Shown: piece by piece, positions 41,548 through 51,346 of the stretch
Numbering within the stretch: position 1 is the first letter of the stretch
How the letters are laid out: each line of letters starts with the position of its first letter
Assembly: GCA_023411575.1 (NCBI GenBank)
Contig: JAEYOP010000043.1
Location: 1-64,000, forward strand
Reading direction: 5' to 3'
Length of the DNA: 64,000 nt
Source of the DNA: Bacillota bacterium
Lineage (GTDB): Bacteria; Bacillota; Clostridia; Acetivibrionales; DTU013
Position numbers and translations under genes: made by a program
Notes under the pieces: model-generated
Databases searched by the model: none
What the model was told of the DNA's origin: nothing
What the model saw: only the letters and a program-made list of their open reading frames with translations

Positions 41548-41632
41548 CATTATTACACGCGAATCAATAGAGAAGTTGAAATGATTATTTTTCTATCAAT
41601 ATTTTGCACAAAATGGGTAAAGGAGTAGAACA

Positions 41633-42913
41633 ATGAACGAAAAAATCGCTCAAACGCCTCCAATGGGATGGAACAGCTGGGATTGCTATGGCGCCAGCGT
41701 TACGGAAGAGGAAGTAAGGGCCAATGCGGAATATATGGCGAAGAACATGAAGGAGTTCGGCTGGGAATACGTTATAGTGGATATACAGTGGTATGAGCCC
41801 AATGCAAAACTATCCTTCTACAACAAATTTACGCCCCTCGAAATGGATGGATATTCAAGGCTGATTCCGGCCGTGAACCGCTTTCCATCTTCAGCAGGCG
41901 GCAAGGGGTTCAAGCCGCTGGCAGATTATGTCCATGGATTGGGCTTGAAATTCGGAATACATATTATGAGAGGCATCCCGCGTCAGGCGGCCCACGCCAA
42001 TACCCCGATCCTTGGCACCACCGCAAGAGCGAGGGAAATAGCCCATGCCAGCTCCATCTGCCCCTGGAATACCGACATGTACGGCATTGATACATCCCGG
42101 GAAGGCGCTCAGGCTTACTATGATTCGTTAATCCAGTTGTATGCGTCCTGGGGAGTGGATTATATCAAAGTGGACGACATGTCCAGGCCCTATTGCCTCG
42201 GAGAAGTCGAACTGCTCCGCTACGCCATCGACAAAAGCGGGAGGGATATCGTCCTCAGCCTTTCACCGGGACCTGCCCCGATCGAATATGCGGAGCATAT
42301 GAAAAAGCACGCCAACCTGTGGAGAATGACGGATGACTACTGGGATCAGTGGGGCTATCTCAACGATATGTTTGACCGGTGCAACCAGTGGGCTCCCCAC
42401 GTGGGGCCCGGACACTGGCCGGATGCCGACATGCTGCCCCTCGGGCACATTGCCCTGCGTTCCTGCGAGCACGGCGTCGGAGACCGGTGGACCCGGTTCA
42501 GCAGGGACGAGCAGATCACCATGATGACGCTCTGGTGCATTTTCCGGTCTCCCCTCATGGTCGGCTGCGAGCTCCGGGACAATGACGAGTGGACGCTTTC
42601 CATCCTGACCAATCCGGAAGTAATCCGGGTTTTGAAGCATTCCCATTCCGCCCGCCAGCTGTACCGCCGCGGACACTTCAATTCGGACGTGGCCTGGATG
42701 GCAGCCGACGAGGATGGCAGCACCTACCTTGCCGTATTTAATACGGGAACTGTGGAGAGTAATATGGAAACCCAGCATGCCATGCTGGGCCTGGAAGGCG
42801 GCTGTATGGTAAGGGATCTGTGGGCCCGTGAGGATCTGGGCGTCAAGACCGGCTCCGTTGCCGTAAAGGTACCTTCCCACGGCGCAAGGCTGCTCAAATT
42901 GACAAAGGTTTAA
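41633..42913 (+). CDS. GH27-family alpha-galactosidase
   Basis: 426 aa. Opening TPPMGWNSWDCYGA, then WEYVIVDIQWY, the nucleophile Asp181 in DYIKVDDMS, acid/base Asp234/Asp235 in WRMTDDYWDQW, and GHWPDADML are all GH27/clan D marks, followed by a small beta-sandwich. GH27 enzymes remove alpha-galactosyl (or alpha-N-acetylgalactosaminyl) groups. No signal peptide: cytoplasmic. AAAGGAG lies 7-8 nt before the ATG. Follows lacZ on the same strand, with the hicBA remnant between, and works on related substrates. Confidence 0.9.
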   Translation: MNEKIAQTPPMGWNSWDCYGASVTEEEVRANAEYMAKNMKEFGWEYVIVDIQWYEPNAKLSFYNKFTPLEMDGYSRLIPAVNRFPSSAGGKGFKPLADYVHGLGLKFGIHIMRGIPRQAAHANTPILGTTARAREIAHASSICPWNTDMYGIDTSREGAQAYYDSLIQLYASWGVDYIKVDDMSRPYCLGEVELLRYAIDKSGRDIVLSLSPGPAPIEYAEHMKKHANLWRMTDDYWDQWGYLNDMFDRCNQWAPHVGPGHWPDADMLPLGHIALRSCEHGVGDRWTRFSRDEQITMMTLWCIFRSPLMVGCELRDNDEWTLSILTNPEVIRVLKHSHSARQLYRRGHFNSDVAWMAADEDGSTYLAVFNTGTVESNMETQHAMLGLEGGCMVRDLWAREDLGVKTGSVAVKVPSHGARLLKLTKV

Positions 42914-42920
42914 CCGTCCG

Positions 42921-44489
42921 CTATTTGCCATCCCCATCCTTGAAACGGCCGGGGGTGCTCTGGCGGTCGGTTTTAAAATCGGAAGGCGATTTGCCGGTTA
43001 TCGTTTTAAACATCCTGCTGAAATAGAACTGATCCGAATAGCCCACAATTTCGGAAATTTCTCTTACGGAGAGGTTGCCTTCGGACAGGATCAGCTCTTT
43101 TGCCTTTTCGATTCTTAAATTCGTAAGGTACTCCATGGGGGATACTCCCTGCACATTTTTAAAGGCACGGCTCAAATAAGCCGGATGCATGCCGACCATT
43201 TTAGCGATATCATTGATCGTAACCGGGCCGGAATAGGAGGCGTTAAGGCAGGCGACCACCTTGTTGATGACGTCTTTGCCGAAGTCGCTTCCTGCCGCGC
43301 GGGCGGACGGCGCAAAGAACTGCTCGAAAATGAAGCTCAAGCCTTGCTGAAGAGCGGCATAGTCCTTCGAGGACGAAAGCACTTCCTCCGTTTCCAGCTC
43401 CGGATCGGAGAGGAACTGGAACTGCTGGAGGCTTGCCTTCTGGCACAATTTCAGGATATATTTCAATGAATTTTCAATTTGGCTTTGCGCAAAGCGGTTT
43501 TCCTCCCAATGCTTCAACAGCTTTCCTATTTCTTTAAGGAACAACTGCTTTTGATTGTTCTGTACGTATGTCATGAGCCTTTTTTCCAGAGAAGAGTCCA
43601 TTACCGGATTACCGCCTCCGTAAACCGCTCCCGGGGCGCCGTTGAAAAATACCTCCGGCTTCCCGTAGATCAAATGCTTCCGCAGGAACGCCCGGACAAG
43701 CTGGGTTTCGATTCCGATGTCGCTTATGCTGCCCAACTGGCGGCTGGCAGCGATGGATACAGCAATATCGGAGGAAGCGAAGCAAAGCTGGAGGGAGGAA
43801 ATAAAATCGGTAAGGGAAAAGGTGGAAGGGTCCGATATCCCGAGTATGACCACCAGTTCATTGAAGCTTTTTCCGTCGAAGATCCAATAACGGTTTCCGG
43901 CGCCGATCCGGGACGACAGAAGGCTTTCCGGATCGTGTGCGGACCAGTAGCTGTTGAAAGGGCTGGCGTAGTTGATGACCAGATTGCTGTACGGGCCGGC
44001 GTTGAGCAGCACGGAAAAGAAGGCTTCGCAAGCCGGTGCGTCCTTGGTGCGGACGGGGGTGCTTCCACTGGAATTTAAAATACTCTGTATCAGCGCCTTA
44101 TCGCTTTCCGCTCTTTTTTGCGAAAGCTCGGTCCGGAGCTTTTGGACGATTTCGTCGATTTCCTCCTGCCGGACCGGCTTCAGAAGGTAATCGGAGACAT
44201 TCAGCTTCATCGCCTGCCGGGCGTATTCAAATTCGTCGTAGCCGCTGATAATGACGAAATGCAGCCCGGGGTTCGTTTCCCGGACCCTGGCGATGAGCTG
44301 CAGCCCGTCGATGACCGGCATGCGGATGTCTGTGAAGACAATGTCCGGGCGAAGGGCTTCGATCAGCGCCAATGCGGATTGGCCGTCGGTCGCCTCTCCA
44401 ACGACTTCTATATCGGGAGCCGAACGCAGGATTTTTTCCCGGATATTCCGGAGAATAAGGGGCTTATCCTCAGCGATAACGACTTTCAC
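42921..44489 (-). CDS. Response regulator, YesN/AraC type (galactoside locus)
   Basis: 522 aa. Receiver domain with phospho-acceptor Asp54 (IVFTDIRMPVIDG), a variable middle region of about 280 residues, and a C-terminal AraC domain (INDIAKMVGMHPAYLSRAFK, REISEIVGYSDQFYFSRMFK). It lies 4 nt after its cognate kinase and ends 7 nt from the convergent GH27 gene. Expected to activate the sugar importer and hydrolase genes on sensing extracellular sugar. Confidence 0.93.
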   Translation of the reverse strand: MKVVIAEDKPLILRNIREKILRSAPDIEVVGEATDGQSALALIEALRPDIVFTDIRMPVIDGLQLIARVRETNPGLHFVIISGYDEFEYARQAMKLNVSDYLLKPVRQEEIDEIVQKLRTELSQKRAESDKALIQSILNSSGSTPVRTKDAPACEAFFSVLLNAGPYSNLVINYASPFNSYWSAHDPESLLSSRIGAGNRYWIFDGKSFNELVVILGISDPSTFSLTDFISSLQLCFASSDIAVSIAASRQLGSISDIGIETQLVRAFLRKHLIYGKPEVFFNGAPGAVYGGGNPVMDSSLEKRLMTYVQNNQKQLFLKEIGKLLKHWEENRFAQSQIENSLKYILKLCQKASLQQFQFLSDPELETEEVLSSSKDYAALQQGLSFIFEQFFAPSARAAGSDFGKDVINKVVACLNASYSGPVTINDIAKMVGMHPAYLSRAFKNVQGVSPMEYLTNLRIEKAKELILSEGNLSVREISEIVGYSDQFYFSRMFKTITGKSPSDFKTDRQSTPGRFKDGDGK

Positions 44490-44493
44490 TATT

Positions 44494-46320
44494 TTAACGA
44501 CCTCCTATGGCGGCAAGGGTACTGCCGAACGTTACTCTGCATCCGGCGGGCTGCAGGTTTTCGATTTCAAAAACGGCGTCGGTGCCGAAGTGAATGGCAA
44601 GGCGCGCGTAAATATTCAGCAGTCCCATCCCGCCGATGGCGAGATTTTCCTGGAAATTGCCTTCTTCCAGATTGGAGCGGTATTCCTGCACATGGCTTCG
44701 GATTTTTCGGAGAGCGGCTTCGTCAATGCCGGAGCCATTGTCCTCCACGGACAGGTACCATCTGCCGTTCTCCGTACGGCCCGCGATCCGGATCCGCCAG
44801 GGAGGGAGAATGCTCTCCAGCCCATGGGTGATGCAGTTTTCGGCCAGGGGCTGGAGCGTGAGCTTCGGAACGGATATGCCGTAGAATTCCTCCGGAATCT
44901 GCAGTTCATAGTCCAGGCTGCCTTCGTAAGGGACCTTCATCAATTCCAGATAGTTGACGGCATGAGTAATTTCATCCTTCAAGGGAACGACAGAGCTTGC
45001 GGACGAGGTGGTGTACCGCAGCATGTCCGCCAACTGGTTGCACATCCTGGTGGTGGCGCTGCTCCCATAGTGCTCTCCTGCGGCGCTGATCGCGTTGAGG
45101 GTATTAAACAAGAAATGCGGGTTCATCTGGGCCTGCAGCGCGAGAAAATGGGCGTTGGATTCCTTGATGCGGGATTCGTACACCTTGTTGATGGAGTCCT
45201 TGAGGGTCTTGAACATATTTTCAAAAGATTCGTTCAGCATCCGGAATTCGTCATTTTCTTCGTGAGGCACCGGCAGGTTCAAATTTTCAAGGTTGACGTC
45301 CTCCACGGTGGCAATCAGCTTCTTCAGTGGTTTTGTCATTCTGCTGGTAAGAATGAAGAAGGTGACCAGGATGGCGGACAGAATGGTCACGGCGAACAGG
45401 AGGGTCAGGTTCCGGTAGAAACCGAACTGCTTCTCCAATACGGTTTCTTTGCTTATGAGCGCTACCTTCCAGCCCGTATAATCCGACTGATGGTATGCGT
45501 ACAGCAGATGGCCGGACTTCCCTTTGATCCGCCCGGAGCCATCGGGGGCCGGGCCGGTTTCCCGGAAAACCGTCAGTGGTTCGAAGCCGTTGCGGTCCAC
45601 CTGGTAGCGGTCCTCGCCGAAGGGATATAAAATCCGGCCGTCGCTGTTATAGATGACGATCTGGCTGGTGTTCGCCTTGGTATCGATTTCGCAGAGCTTT
45701 TCCAGGGAGGAGTAGGGAAGCTGTATTTCAAAAACGGCATAGTCGATGTTGGAAATGTTGACAAATTTCCGGTACAGGGAGATGACAATGTTTTTCGCGT
45801 CGGACCAGTCGCTGACGTGGGGATACACGATGTCCATATTTTTGCCGGCGGGGATCAGGTTCTCGTACCATTTGGCGTCGTAAATCTTCCGGCGGATTTT
45901 TTCGGTGCTGTTGTCATACAGACCGGCGTAAAAGAAAAAATGCTTTTTGGAGTTGAAAACCGCAATTTTGGTTGCTTTGGGGATATAGTTGAAAATCTGC
46001 TGGAGGATTTTGCGGACGGAGGTATCGTAGGAAAGCATGTCGGCGTCGTCGATATCCGGGTTGAAATTCAGCTCGTAGATGATGTTCTGGAGCTCTTCGT
46101 CGTTTACCGTGTTGGAGGCGGCGATGTCCATCTGCTTGAAGAGCTCGTCAATCCGGCTCGATATGGTCTGGGCGATCTGCCGGGAGGATTCGAATTCCGC
46201 GCTCAGAAACCGCTCGGCAGAGTAGGTATAAAAGGCAGAGGAAAGCAGCATCATCATAATGACAAGGATGATGGAGAGGCGAATGAAAAGCCTTTGTTGA
46301 AAACTCAGTTTTTTAAACAT
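44494..46320 (-). CDS. Sensor histidine kinase, YesM type (galactoside locus)
   Basis: 608 aa with two membrane helices (about 10-33 and 290-315) bracketing a 250-residue extracellular dCache-like sensor (ILYPFGEDRYQVDRNGFEPL, GRIKGKSGHLLYAYHQ). Then HAMP, the His_kinase motif with phospho-acceptor His in QMNPHFLFNTLNAI, N-box LAENCITHGLES and G-box VEDNGSGIDEAAL. Starts divergently from the first sugar-binding lipoprotein gene, 180 bp away. Confidence 0.93.
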   Translation of the reverse strand: MFKKLSFQQRLFIRLSIILVIMMMLLSSAFYTYSAERFLSAEFESSRQIAQTISSRIDELFKQMDIAASNTVNDEELQNIIYELNFNPDIDDADMLSYDTSVRKILQQIFNYIPKATKIAVFNSKKHFFFYAGLYDNSTEKIRRKIYDAKWYENLIPAGKNMDIVYPHVSDWSDAKNIVISLYRKFVNISNIDYAVFEIQLPYSSLEKLCEIDTKANTSQIVIYNSDGRILYPFGEDRYQVDRNGFEPLTVFRETGPAPDGSGRIKGKSGHLLYAYHQSDYTGWKVALISKETVLEKQFGFYRNLTLLFAVTILSAILVTFFILTSRMTKPLKKLIATVEDVNLENLNLPVPHEENDEFRMLNESFENMFKTLKDSINKVYESRIKESNAHFLALQAQMNPHFLFNTLNAISAAGEHYGSSATTRMCNQLADMLRYTTSSASSVVPLKDEITHAVNYLELMKVPYEGSLDYELQIPEEFYGISVPKLTLQPLAENCITHGLESILPPWRIRIAGRTENGRWYLSVEDNGSGIDEAALRKIRSHVQEYRSNLEEGNFQENLAIGGMGLLNIYARLAIHFGTDAVFEIENLQPAGCRVTFGSTLAAIGGR

Positions 46321-46500
46321 TCGGACTTCCCCGGCGTCAAAATTCTATTTCAAGTATAGCATATCCGGGCGCGACTTCAATTGCCTTTTCGCGGAAGGCT
46401 GTTCCGCCGTACGTGCGGCGCATTGACTTGCGCCCCGGATCGGATATACAATGAAACCGGATGGTGGAAATCCGATACGGTCGATAGTGGGAGAAATTTT

Positions 46501-47832
46501 ATGAGAGCTTCCTGTTTTCGAATTACGGGGATCGTTGTGTCCCTTCTGCTTTTTTTGTCCGCGTGGGGCTGCGCGGTGGCCGGGCCGTCCGGGAATGCCG
46601 CCCCGGTTCCCGCTTCCGCCGCGGAAACGGAAACGCGGGCGGAGGAGCCTGCCACCGTTTCCATCGGGATGGCCTACAGTTGGATCGGATGGGGCGGTTT
46701 TAAGGACATTACGGACAAATATCAGCGGGTGACGGACAACAAAATCGAAATCCAGGCCTTTGACGACGCTCAGGTGGATCAGTTGATCATGGCCCGGATT
46801 GCATCGGGAGACGTATGGGATATTATCATCCGGTTTCCGGGAGCGATCGGACGGAAATACAACCCGCCGGCCAATTTCGTGGATCTTTCGGCGGAGCCCT
46901 GGGTGTCGAGGGTGGCGGAAGACCGCCTCCCGAGCCTCACCTACGACGGGAAAATCTACTGCGCCCCCTTTTCCGGCGGCGCGGGGGTAGGGATCCTCTA
47001 CAACAAAAAAATATTCCGGGAGATGGGACTGTCCGTTCCCGGAACATACGAGGAATTCGACCGGGCCTGCGCGGCGATCAAGGCCGGGGGCATCGTCCCC
47101 ATCTACATGGCGGCGAAGGATAGCTGGCCCGTCGTGCAGCTCATCGGAAGCGAGTTCGCCCAAATGTGGAACCGGGACAGGGACCTCCTGGACAACCTGA
47201 ACCGGAACGAGACCAACTGGTCCAAAGCGGGGTTGGTCGAGTACCTGAAACGGATCGACGGCTATGTGAAAAAGGGGTATTTCAACGAGGACATGGCTGC
47301 GGCGACCTATGACATGCAGCTGGAGGCGCTGGCCGGGGGCAAGGCGGCCATGGCCTTCCAGGGTTCCTGGGCGGGGCAGGAGATGGAAAAGCGGTATCCC
47401 GGCTCGACGCAGGACATGGGGGAGCTGGGAGGGCTTTCTCCGGATGGGAAGGCCGTCTATGAAGTAGGCTGGGAGGGCGGCATGTACATTTCCAATAAAA
47501 GCGTCAATATTGACACGGCCAAAAATTTCATCCGGTTCTGGTGCGAGCCGGAGCAACTGGAGTATTATTACGGGCGGAAAGCGTCCATTGCCTCTTTTAA
47601 AGACGTAACGGTGGGAAAACTGGACGGATGCACGGCGGACGTGGTTGCGGCGGTAAAGGCCGGAAACACCAGCGCCCATTGGAACGACGTGTATGTCATT
47701 CCTTATACGGAGGAATTCGATGCGATTCTTTCTTCCTTGCTGTTCCAGAAAAAGACGCCGGAGGAAGTGGCCGCCGATTGGGACCGGTATTGCAGCAGGA
47801 TGGGGAAGCAGATGAATTTTCCCGGCTTTTAG
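46501..47832 (+). CDS. Sugar ABC transporter substrate-binding lipoprotein 1
   Basis: 443 aa from ATG 46501 (GGGAG 7-8 nt upstream); an open frame reaching back to 46381 has no ribosome binding site. Lipobox LSAWGC after a hydrophobic signal, Ala/Glu-rich linker, then an extracellular solute-binding family 1 fold (FDDAQVDQLIMARIASGDVW, GKIYCAPFSGGAGVGILYNK, AMAFQGSWAGQEM). Divergent from the YesM kinase. A strong terminator follows, so it is made separately from the second binding protein and permeases. It may hand a different sugar to the same permeases or act as a ligand-presenting partner for the kinase. Confidence 0.9.
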   Translation: MRASCFRITGIVVSLLLFLSAWGCAVAGPSGNAAPVPASAAETETRAEEPATVSIGMAYSWIGWGGFKDITDKYQRVTDNKIEIQAFDDAQVDQLIMARIASGDVWDIIIRFPGAIGRKYNPPANFVDLSAEPWVSRVAEDRLPSLTYDGKIYCAPFSGGAGVGILYNKKIFREMGLSVPGTYEEFDRACAAIKAGGIVPIYMAAKDSWPVVQLIGSEFAQMWNRDRDLLDNLNRNETNWSKAGLVEYLKRIDGYVKKGYFNEDMAAATYDMQLEALAGGKAAMAFQGSWAGQEMEKRYPGSTQDMGELGGLSPDGKAVYEVGWEGGMYISNKSVNIDTAKNFIRFWCEPEQLEYYYGRKASIASFKDVTVGKLDGCTADVVAAVKAGNTSAHWNDVYVIPYTEEFDAILSSLLFQKKTPEEVAADWDRYCSRMGKQMNFPGF

Positions 47833-47851
47833 CCGGTTCCGTCCTGCATTT

Positions 47852-47889
47852 GGGCCTGTTGGGGAAATGATTCTCCACAGGCTCTTTTT
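47852..47889 (+). terminator. Terminator after binding protein 1
   Basis: GGGCCTGTTGGGGAA pairs with TTCTCCACAGGCTC (small mismatches) around ATGA, followed by TTTTT. Confidence 0.8.
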
Positions 47890-48074
47890 CATATACGCTC
47901 CTTTCTGTCCGCGTTTTTTCCCGGAGCCCTCCTCCAGGTAAAAAATCCACATGCGGAAAAGTCAATTTTGTGCATTCGTTTCGGTAAAAGGAGGAGGTAT
48001 AGTTGAATTACGGTACCGTACCTATTACAAACCTATTACAAAAATCTCACCGATTATTCTAAGGAGGTCAAGTT

Positions 48075-49409
48075 ATGAAATTTTCCAAAATCCTGGTGAC
48101 GGCTCTGTTGGTCATAGGCATGCTGGTATCCGCAGTCGGCTGCGGAGGAACCGCTTCAAACACCGGAGAACAACCGGCAGCTTCTTCCGCAGAAACGGCC
48201 GCGGCTTCCACCGCCGCTTCGACACCCGATTCCGCCGGGCCGGTGACCCTTTCCATCCTTGCCGGACAGTCCACTTCGGATGCCGGTATTGAAGACATGA
48301 TCGACAAAGCGCTGGCGAAAAAATATCCGAACATCAAGCTGCAGTGGGAAACCGTGGACTGGGGAAAGGATTTCCAGCCTAAAATGCAGCAGTATCTGCA
48401 GTCCGGCCTGCCGGATATCCTGGTAGGAAAGGCCCAGGACATTGCCACCTACGGTTCCATGGGCAAGCTGGCGGATCTGACGGGGAAGCCCTATCTGTCC
48501 AATGTCCTTGATGCGGCGCTTCCCGGCGTCACCATTGACGGGAAGACCTACGGAGTCGTATACAATGCGCTGTACCAGGGCGTCTACTACAACCGGAAGA
48601 TTTTCAAGGAAAACGGTCTTACCATTCCGAACACACTGGATGAGCTGCAGGCCATCATCGACAAGCTGAACGCAAAAGGAATCACTCCCTTTGCAACCCA
48701 TTTTGTGGACACCTGGAGCATCGGCAACATTACGATGCAGTTTGCCATCAATGACGTATTCAACAAGACCCCCGACTGGGGCGACCAGCTGCGCGCAAAC
48801 AAGGTATCCTTTGCGGCCTCGGCGGAATATAAGAAATGCTATGAGTACAACAAGCTGATTTATGACAACACCTGGAAGGACGAAACCTTTGCCCTCGCAC
48901 AGACGGACTGCGACGCAAGAATGGTTCAGGGCAAAGCGGCCATGAAGGTTTCCGGCTCCTGGTCCATCCAGAACTTCATGAACGTGGACAAGGACTTTGA
49001 TTTCGGCATCTTCCCCTTCCCGAACCAAACCGGTGACGCAAAGCTTATTTTCGAGCCCAACATGACCTGGATGAAGAGTGCCGACACCAAGAATTCGGAT
49101 GCGGTGGACAAGGTTTTCGACGTGCTCACCGGCGACAAGGACCTGGCGGTTGAGATTTACAACTTCACCAAAACGGCTTCCATGCTGAAGAATGTAAGCC
49201 CCACCTTCCAGAACGCAAGCCAGCCGGACATCGACAAGTATGCTGCCGACGGCAAGATCGTGGACGCCAACTCGGGCAATAACCAATTGAAGTGGGGCGG
49301 CTTCCAGGAGGAAAACGCAAAGGACATCGCGGCCTGGCTGCAGGGAACGGAAACGCTGGAGCAGGCGCTGAAGGCGTCGGATGACCGAAAGGACAACAGC
49401 AAGCCGTAA
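48075..49409 (+). CDS. Sugar ABC transporter substrate-binding lipoprotein 2
   Basis: 444 aa. Signal with lipobox SAVGCGG, Ser/Ala/Thr-rich linker, then solute-binding family 1 fold (LSILAGQSTSDAGIEDMIDK, GKTYGVVYNALYQGVYYNRK, GKAAMKVSGSWSIQNF). AAGGAGGTCAAGTT precedes the ATG. A strong hairpin terminator lies between it and the two permease genes, a common way to over-produce the binding protein. It is the expected main receptor of the downstream importer. Confidence 0.93.
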   Translation: MKFSKILVTALLVIGMLVSAVGCGGTASNTGEQPAASSAETAAASTAASTPDSAGPVTLSILAGQSTSDAGIEDMIDKALAKKYPNIKLQWETVDWGKDFQPKMQQYLQSGLPDILVGKAQDIATYGSMGKLADLTGKPYLSNVLDAALPGVTIDGKTYGVVYNALYQGVYYNRKIFKENGLTIPNTLDELQAIIDKLNAKGITPFATHFVDTWSIGNITMQFAINDVFNKTPDWGDQLRANKVSFAASAEYKKCYEYNKLIYDNTWKDETFALAQTDCDARMVQGKAAMKVSGSWSIQNFMNVDKDFDFGIFPFPNQTGDAKLIFEPNMTWMKSADTKNSDAVDKVFDVLTGDKDLAVEIYNFTKTASMLKNVSPTFQNASQPDIDKYAADGKIVDANSGNNQLKWGGFQEENAKDIAAWLQGTETLEQALKASDDRKDNSKP

Positions 49410-49444
49410 CCCGGGATTCATTATCATACCGGCTTAAAGGCAAA

Positions 49445-49481
49445 GGGGGAATAATGCGGTCTGATTATTCCCCCTTTTTTT
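49445..49481 (+). terminator. Intra-operon attenuating terminator
   Basis: GGGGGAATAAT (49445-49455) pairs exactly with ATTATTCCCCC (49464-49474), followed by seven T residues. It sits between binding protein 2 and the permeases. Confidence 0.88.
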
Positions 49482-49498
49482 CAAAAGGAGACGAAATC

Positions 49499-50380
49499 AT
49501 GCATCGGAATTCATTAAATCGTTCCACCGCCCTGCAGTTTGCTTCCCTGGTTCTTCCGGGGTTGATCATTTTCACCATAGGCCTCATTCTTCCCATGTTC
49601 ATGTCCCTGGGCTATTCCTTTACGAGTTGGAACGGGATGACCGAGGAAAAGCCCTTTGTTGGCTTTGAGAACTATACCAGGTTTTTTACCGATCCCTACG
49701 TCGGAAACGCCTGGGTTTTCACAATAAAGTTTACGATCTGGAACACCGTTATCCAAAACGTATTTGCACTGCTTCTGGCAGTCGCCCTCGACAGCTCCGT
49801 CAAGGGAAAGAAGCTCTACCGGACCGTGTTTTTCATGCCGTGCCTGATCAGCGCGGTGATTGCGGGCTTCATCTGGCTCCGGATGTTTTCCAACATCCTG
49901 CCTGCCCTCAACAACCTGCTGGGGACGGACATCAATTTTCTCCTGTTTGGGAGCGGGAAAACCGTCCTGTCCGGATTCCTCATCGCCAACAACTGGCAGT
50001 GGATCGGATACTGGATGCTGATCTACCTGGCAGCTCTTCAATCGATTCCGGCGGAGCTGTACGAAGCCGCCCGGATTGACGGGGCAGGGCCCGTCCGCAA
50101 GTTTGTCCGCATTACGATTCCCATGCTGGCGCCCGCGTTTACGATCTGTATCGTCGGTATTACCACCGGCTCGCTGAAGGTCTACGAGCTGCTGGTTTCA
50201 TCCACCCAGGGCGGACCGGGGCGGGCTTCGACGTCCATCATCTACCTCATTTACAATACGGCCATCAGCGGGCGGCAGTACGGCTACGGCTCCGCAATGT
50301 CCATCCTTCTCGTTCTGGCATTACTGACCGTGGCCGTATTCCAGCTCGGACTGCTTCGCAAAAGGGAGGTGCAGCTGTAA
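49499..50380 (+). CDS. Sugar ABC transporter permease, MalF/UgpA-like
   Basis: 293 aa from ATG 49499, with AAAGGAG 8 nt upstream; the open frame beginning at 49454 runs through the terminator and is not used. Six helices and the EAA motif ELYEAARIDGAGPVRKFVRI mark the carbohydrate uptake family 1 (CUT1). Overlaps the next permease by 1 nt (TAATG). No ATPase is encoded here; CUT1 importers often share a MsmK/MalK-type ATPase from elsewhere. Confidence 0.93.
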   Translation: MHRNSLNRSTALQFASLVLPGLIIFTIGLILPMFMSLGYSFTSWNGMTEEKPFVGFENYTRFFTDPYVGNAWVFTIKFTIWNTVIQNVFALLLAVALDSSVKGKKLYRTVFFMPCLISAVIAGFIWLRMFSNILPALNNLLGTDINFLLFGSGKTVLSGFLIANNWQWIGYWMLIYLAALQSIPAELYEAARIDGAGPVRKFVRITIPMLAPAFTICIVGITTGSLKVYELLVSSTQGGPGRASTSIIYLIYNTAISGRQYGYGSAMSILLVLALLTVAVFQLGLLRKREVQL

Positions 50381-51216
50381 TGGAGACAAGGAAGACTTCT
50401 TTTGGAACGGCGGCTTTACAGGTGTTTCTGACGATCATGGCCGCTTTGTTTTTTGCACCCATCCTGATTATCATCAACTATTCCTTCAAAACTAAAAGGG
50501 AGCTTTTGCTAAGCAATCCGCTGGCCCTGCCGGAGGGGCTGTACTGGGAGAACTACGCCAGTGCGTTCCGAAAGCTGAATCTGGTTACTACCTTCGCGAA
50601 CACTTTTTTGTATACGGCGGTTTCCGTCGCGATCCTCGCCCTGCTGTGCGGAGCGGCGGCCTGGGCGATCGCCCGGCGCAAGGATAAATTCTTCAGGTTC
50701 AGCTACGTGTATTTCCTGGTGGGGATTCTGATTCCCTATCAGGCGCTGTTTCTTCCGATTTATATCATCGGCTACAAATCCGGGCTGGTCAATACCCGGG
50801 TCGGAATCATCCTGATGTATATCGCAACAGGAATGTCCTTCGGGGTCTTTCTCATGACCAGCTTCATGAAGACGGTCCCCCTGGAACTGGAGGAAGCGGC
50901 CAAAATAGACGGCTGTTCCATCTACCGGACCTATTTTTCCATCGTGATGCCGCTCTTGAAGCCGGCAATGGCCACCCTGGTCATCATGCAGGCCTTCCAG
51001 ACCTGGAACGACTATCTGATGGCGAGCCTTTACGTCAGCAAAAAAGATCTGAAGACGCTGACGGTGGCTATGCAGGCGCTGTTTTCCCAGCAGACCAGCG
51101 ATTATTCCACCGCGCTTGCCGCCATCGTACTGTCCGTATTGCCCGTGGCCATTCTGTTTATTTCTCTACAGAAGTATTTTATCAAGGGAATGACGGTGGG
51201 GGCGGTAAAAGGATGA
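50380..51216 (+). CDS. Sugar ABC transporter permease, MalG/UgpE-like
   Basis: 278 aa, six helices, EAA motif LELEEAAKIDGCSIYRTYFS. The C-terminal FIKGMTVGAVKG tail is typical of MalG-type permeases. Starts in TAATG overlap with its partner. Final gene of the galactoside importer. Confidence 0.93.
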   Translation: METRKTSFGTAALQVFLTIMAALFFAPILIIINYSFKTKRELLLSNPLALPEGLYWENYASAFRKLNLVTTFANTFLYTAVSVAILALLCGAAAWAIARRKDKFFRFSYVYFLVGILIPYQALFLPIYIIGYKSGLVNTRVGIILMYIATGMSFGVFLMTSFMKTVPLELEEAAKIDGCSIYRTYFSIVMPLLKPAMATLVIMQAFQTWNDYLMASLYVSKKDLKTLTVAMQALFSQQTSDYSTALAAIVLSVLPVAILFISLQKYFIKGMTVGAVKG

Positions 51217-51301
51217 GCACCGTTAACGGCCAGGGGATATAAAACGGGCAGAACGGCGGCAGAATGGCCCTTCGACGATGTGCAAAAAAAAGAGCAAAAA
51301 T

Positions 51302-51346
51302 ACTATATATAGTTGAACAACTTTTGATTGACCCAATATATCGTGA
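51302..51346 (+). promoter_or_regulatory. Paired NrdR boxes upstream of nrdD
   Basis: ACTATATATAGT (51302-51313) and ACCCAATATATCGTGA (51331-51346) match the NrdR box (ACA-CWATATWG-TGT type). Their centres are 31 bp apart, three helical turns, the usual spacing for tetrameric NrdR. The second box overlaps the promoter listed next. Confidence 0.78.

Noticed and set aside
46345..47952. Very long open frame antisense to the first sugar-binding lipoprotein
   Set aside because: It is a codon-bias shadow: its text is Arg/Pro/Gly-rich without domains, while the plus strand gives a lipoprotein. The same applies to long antisense frames over nrdD (52347-53900) and the Big_2 binding protein (22287-23642).
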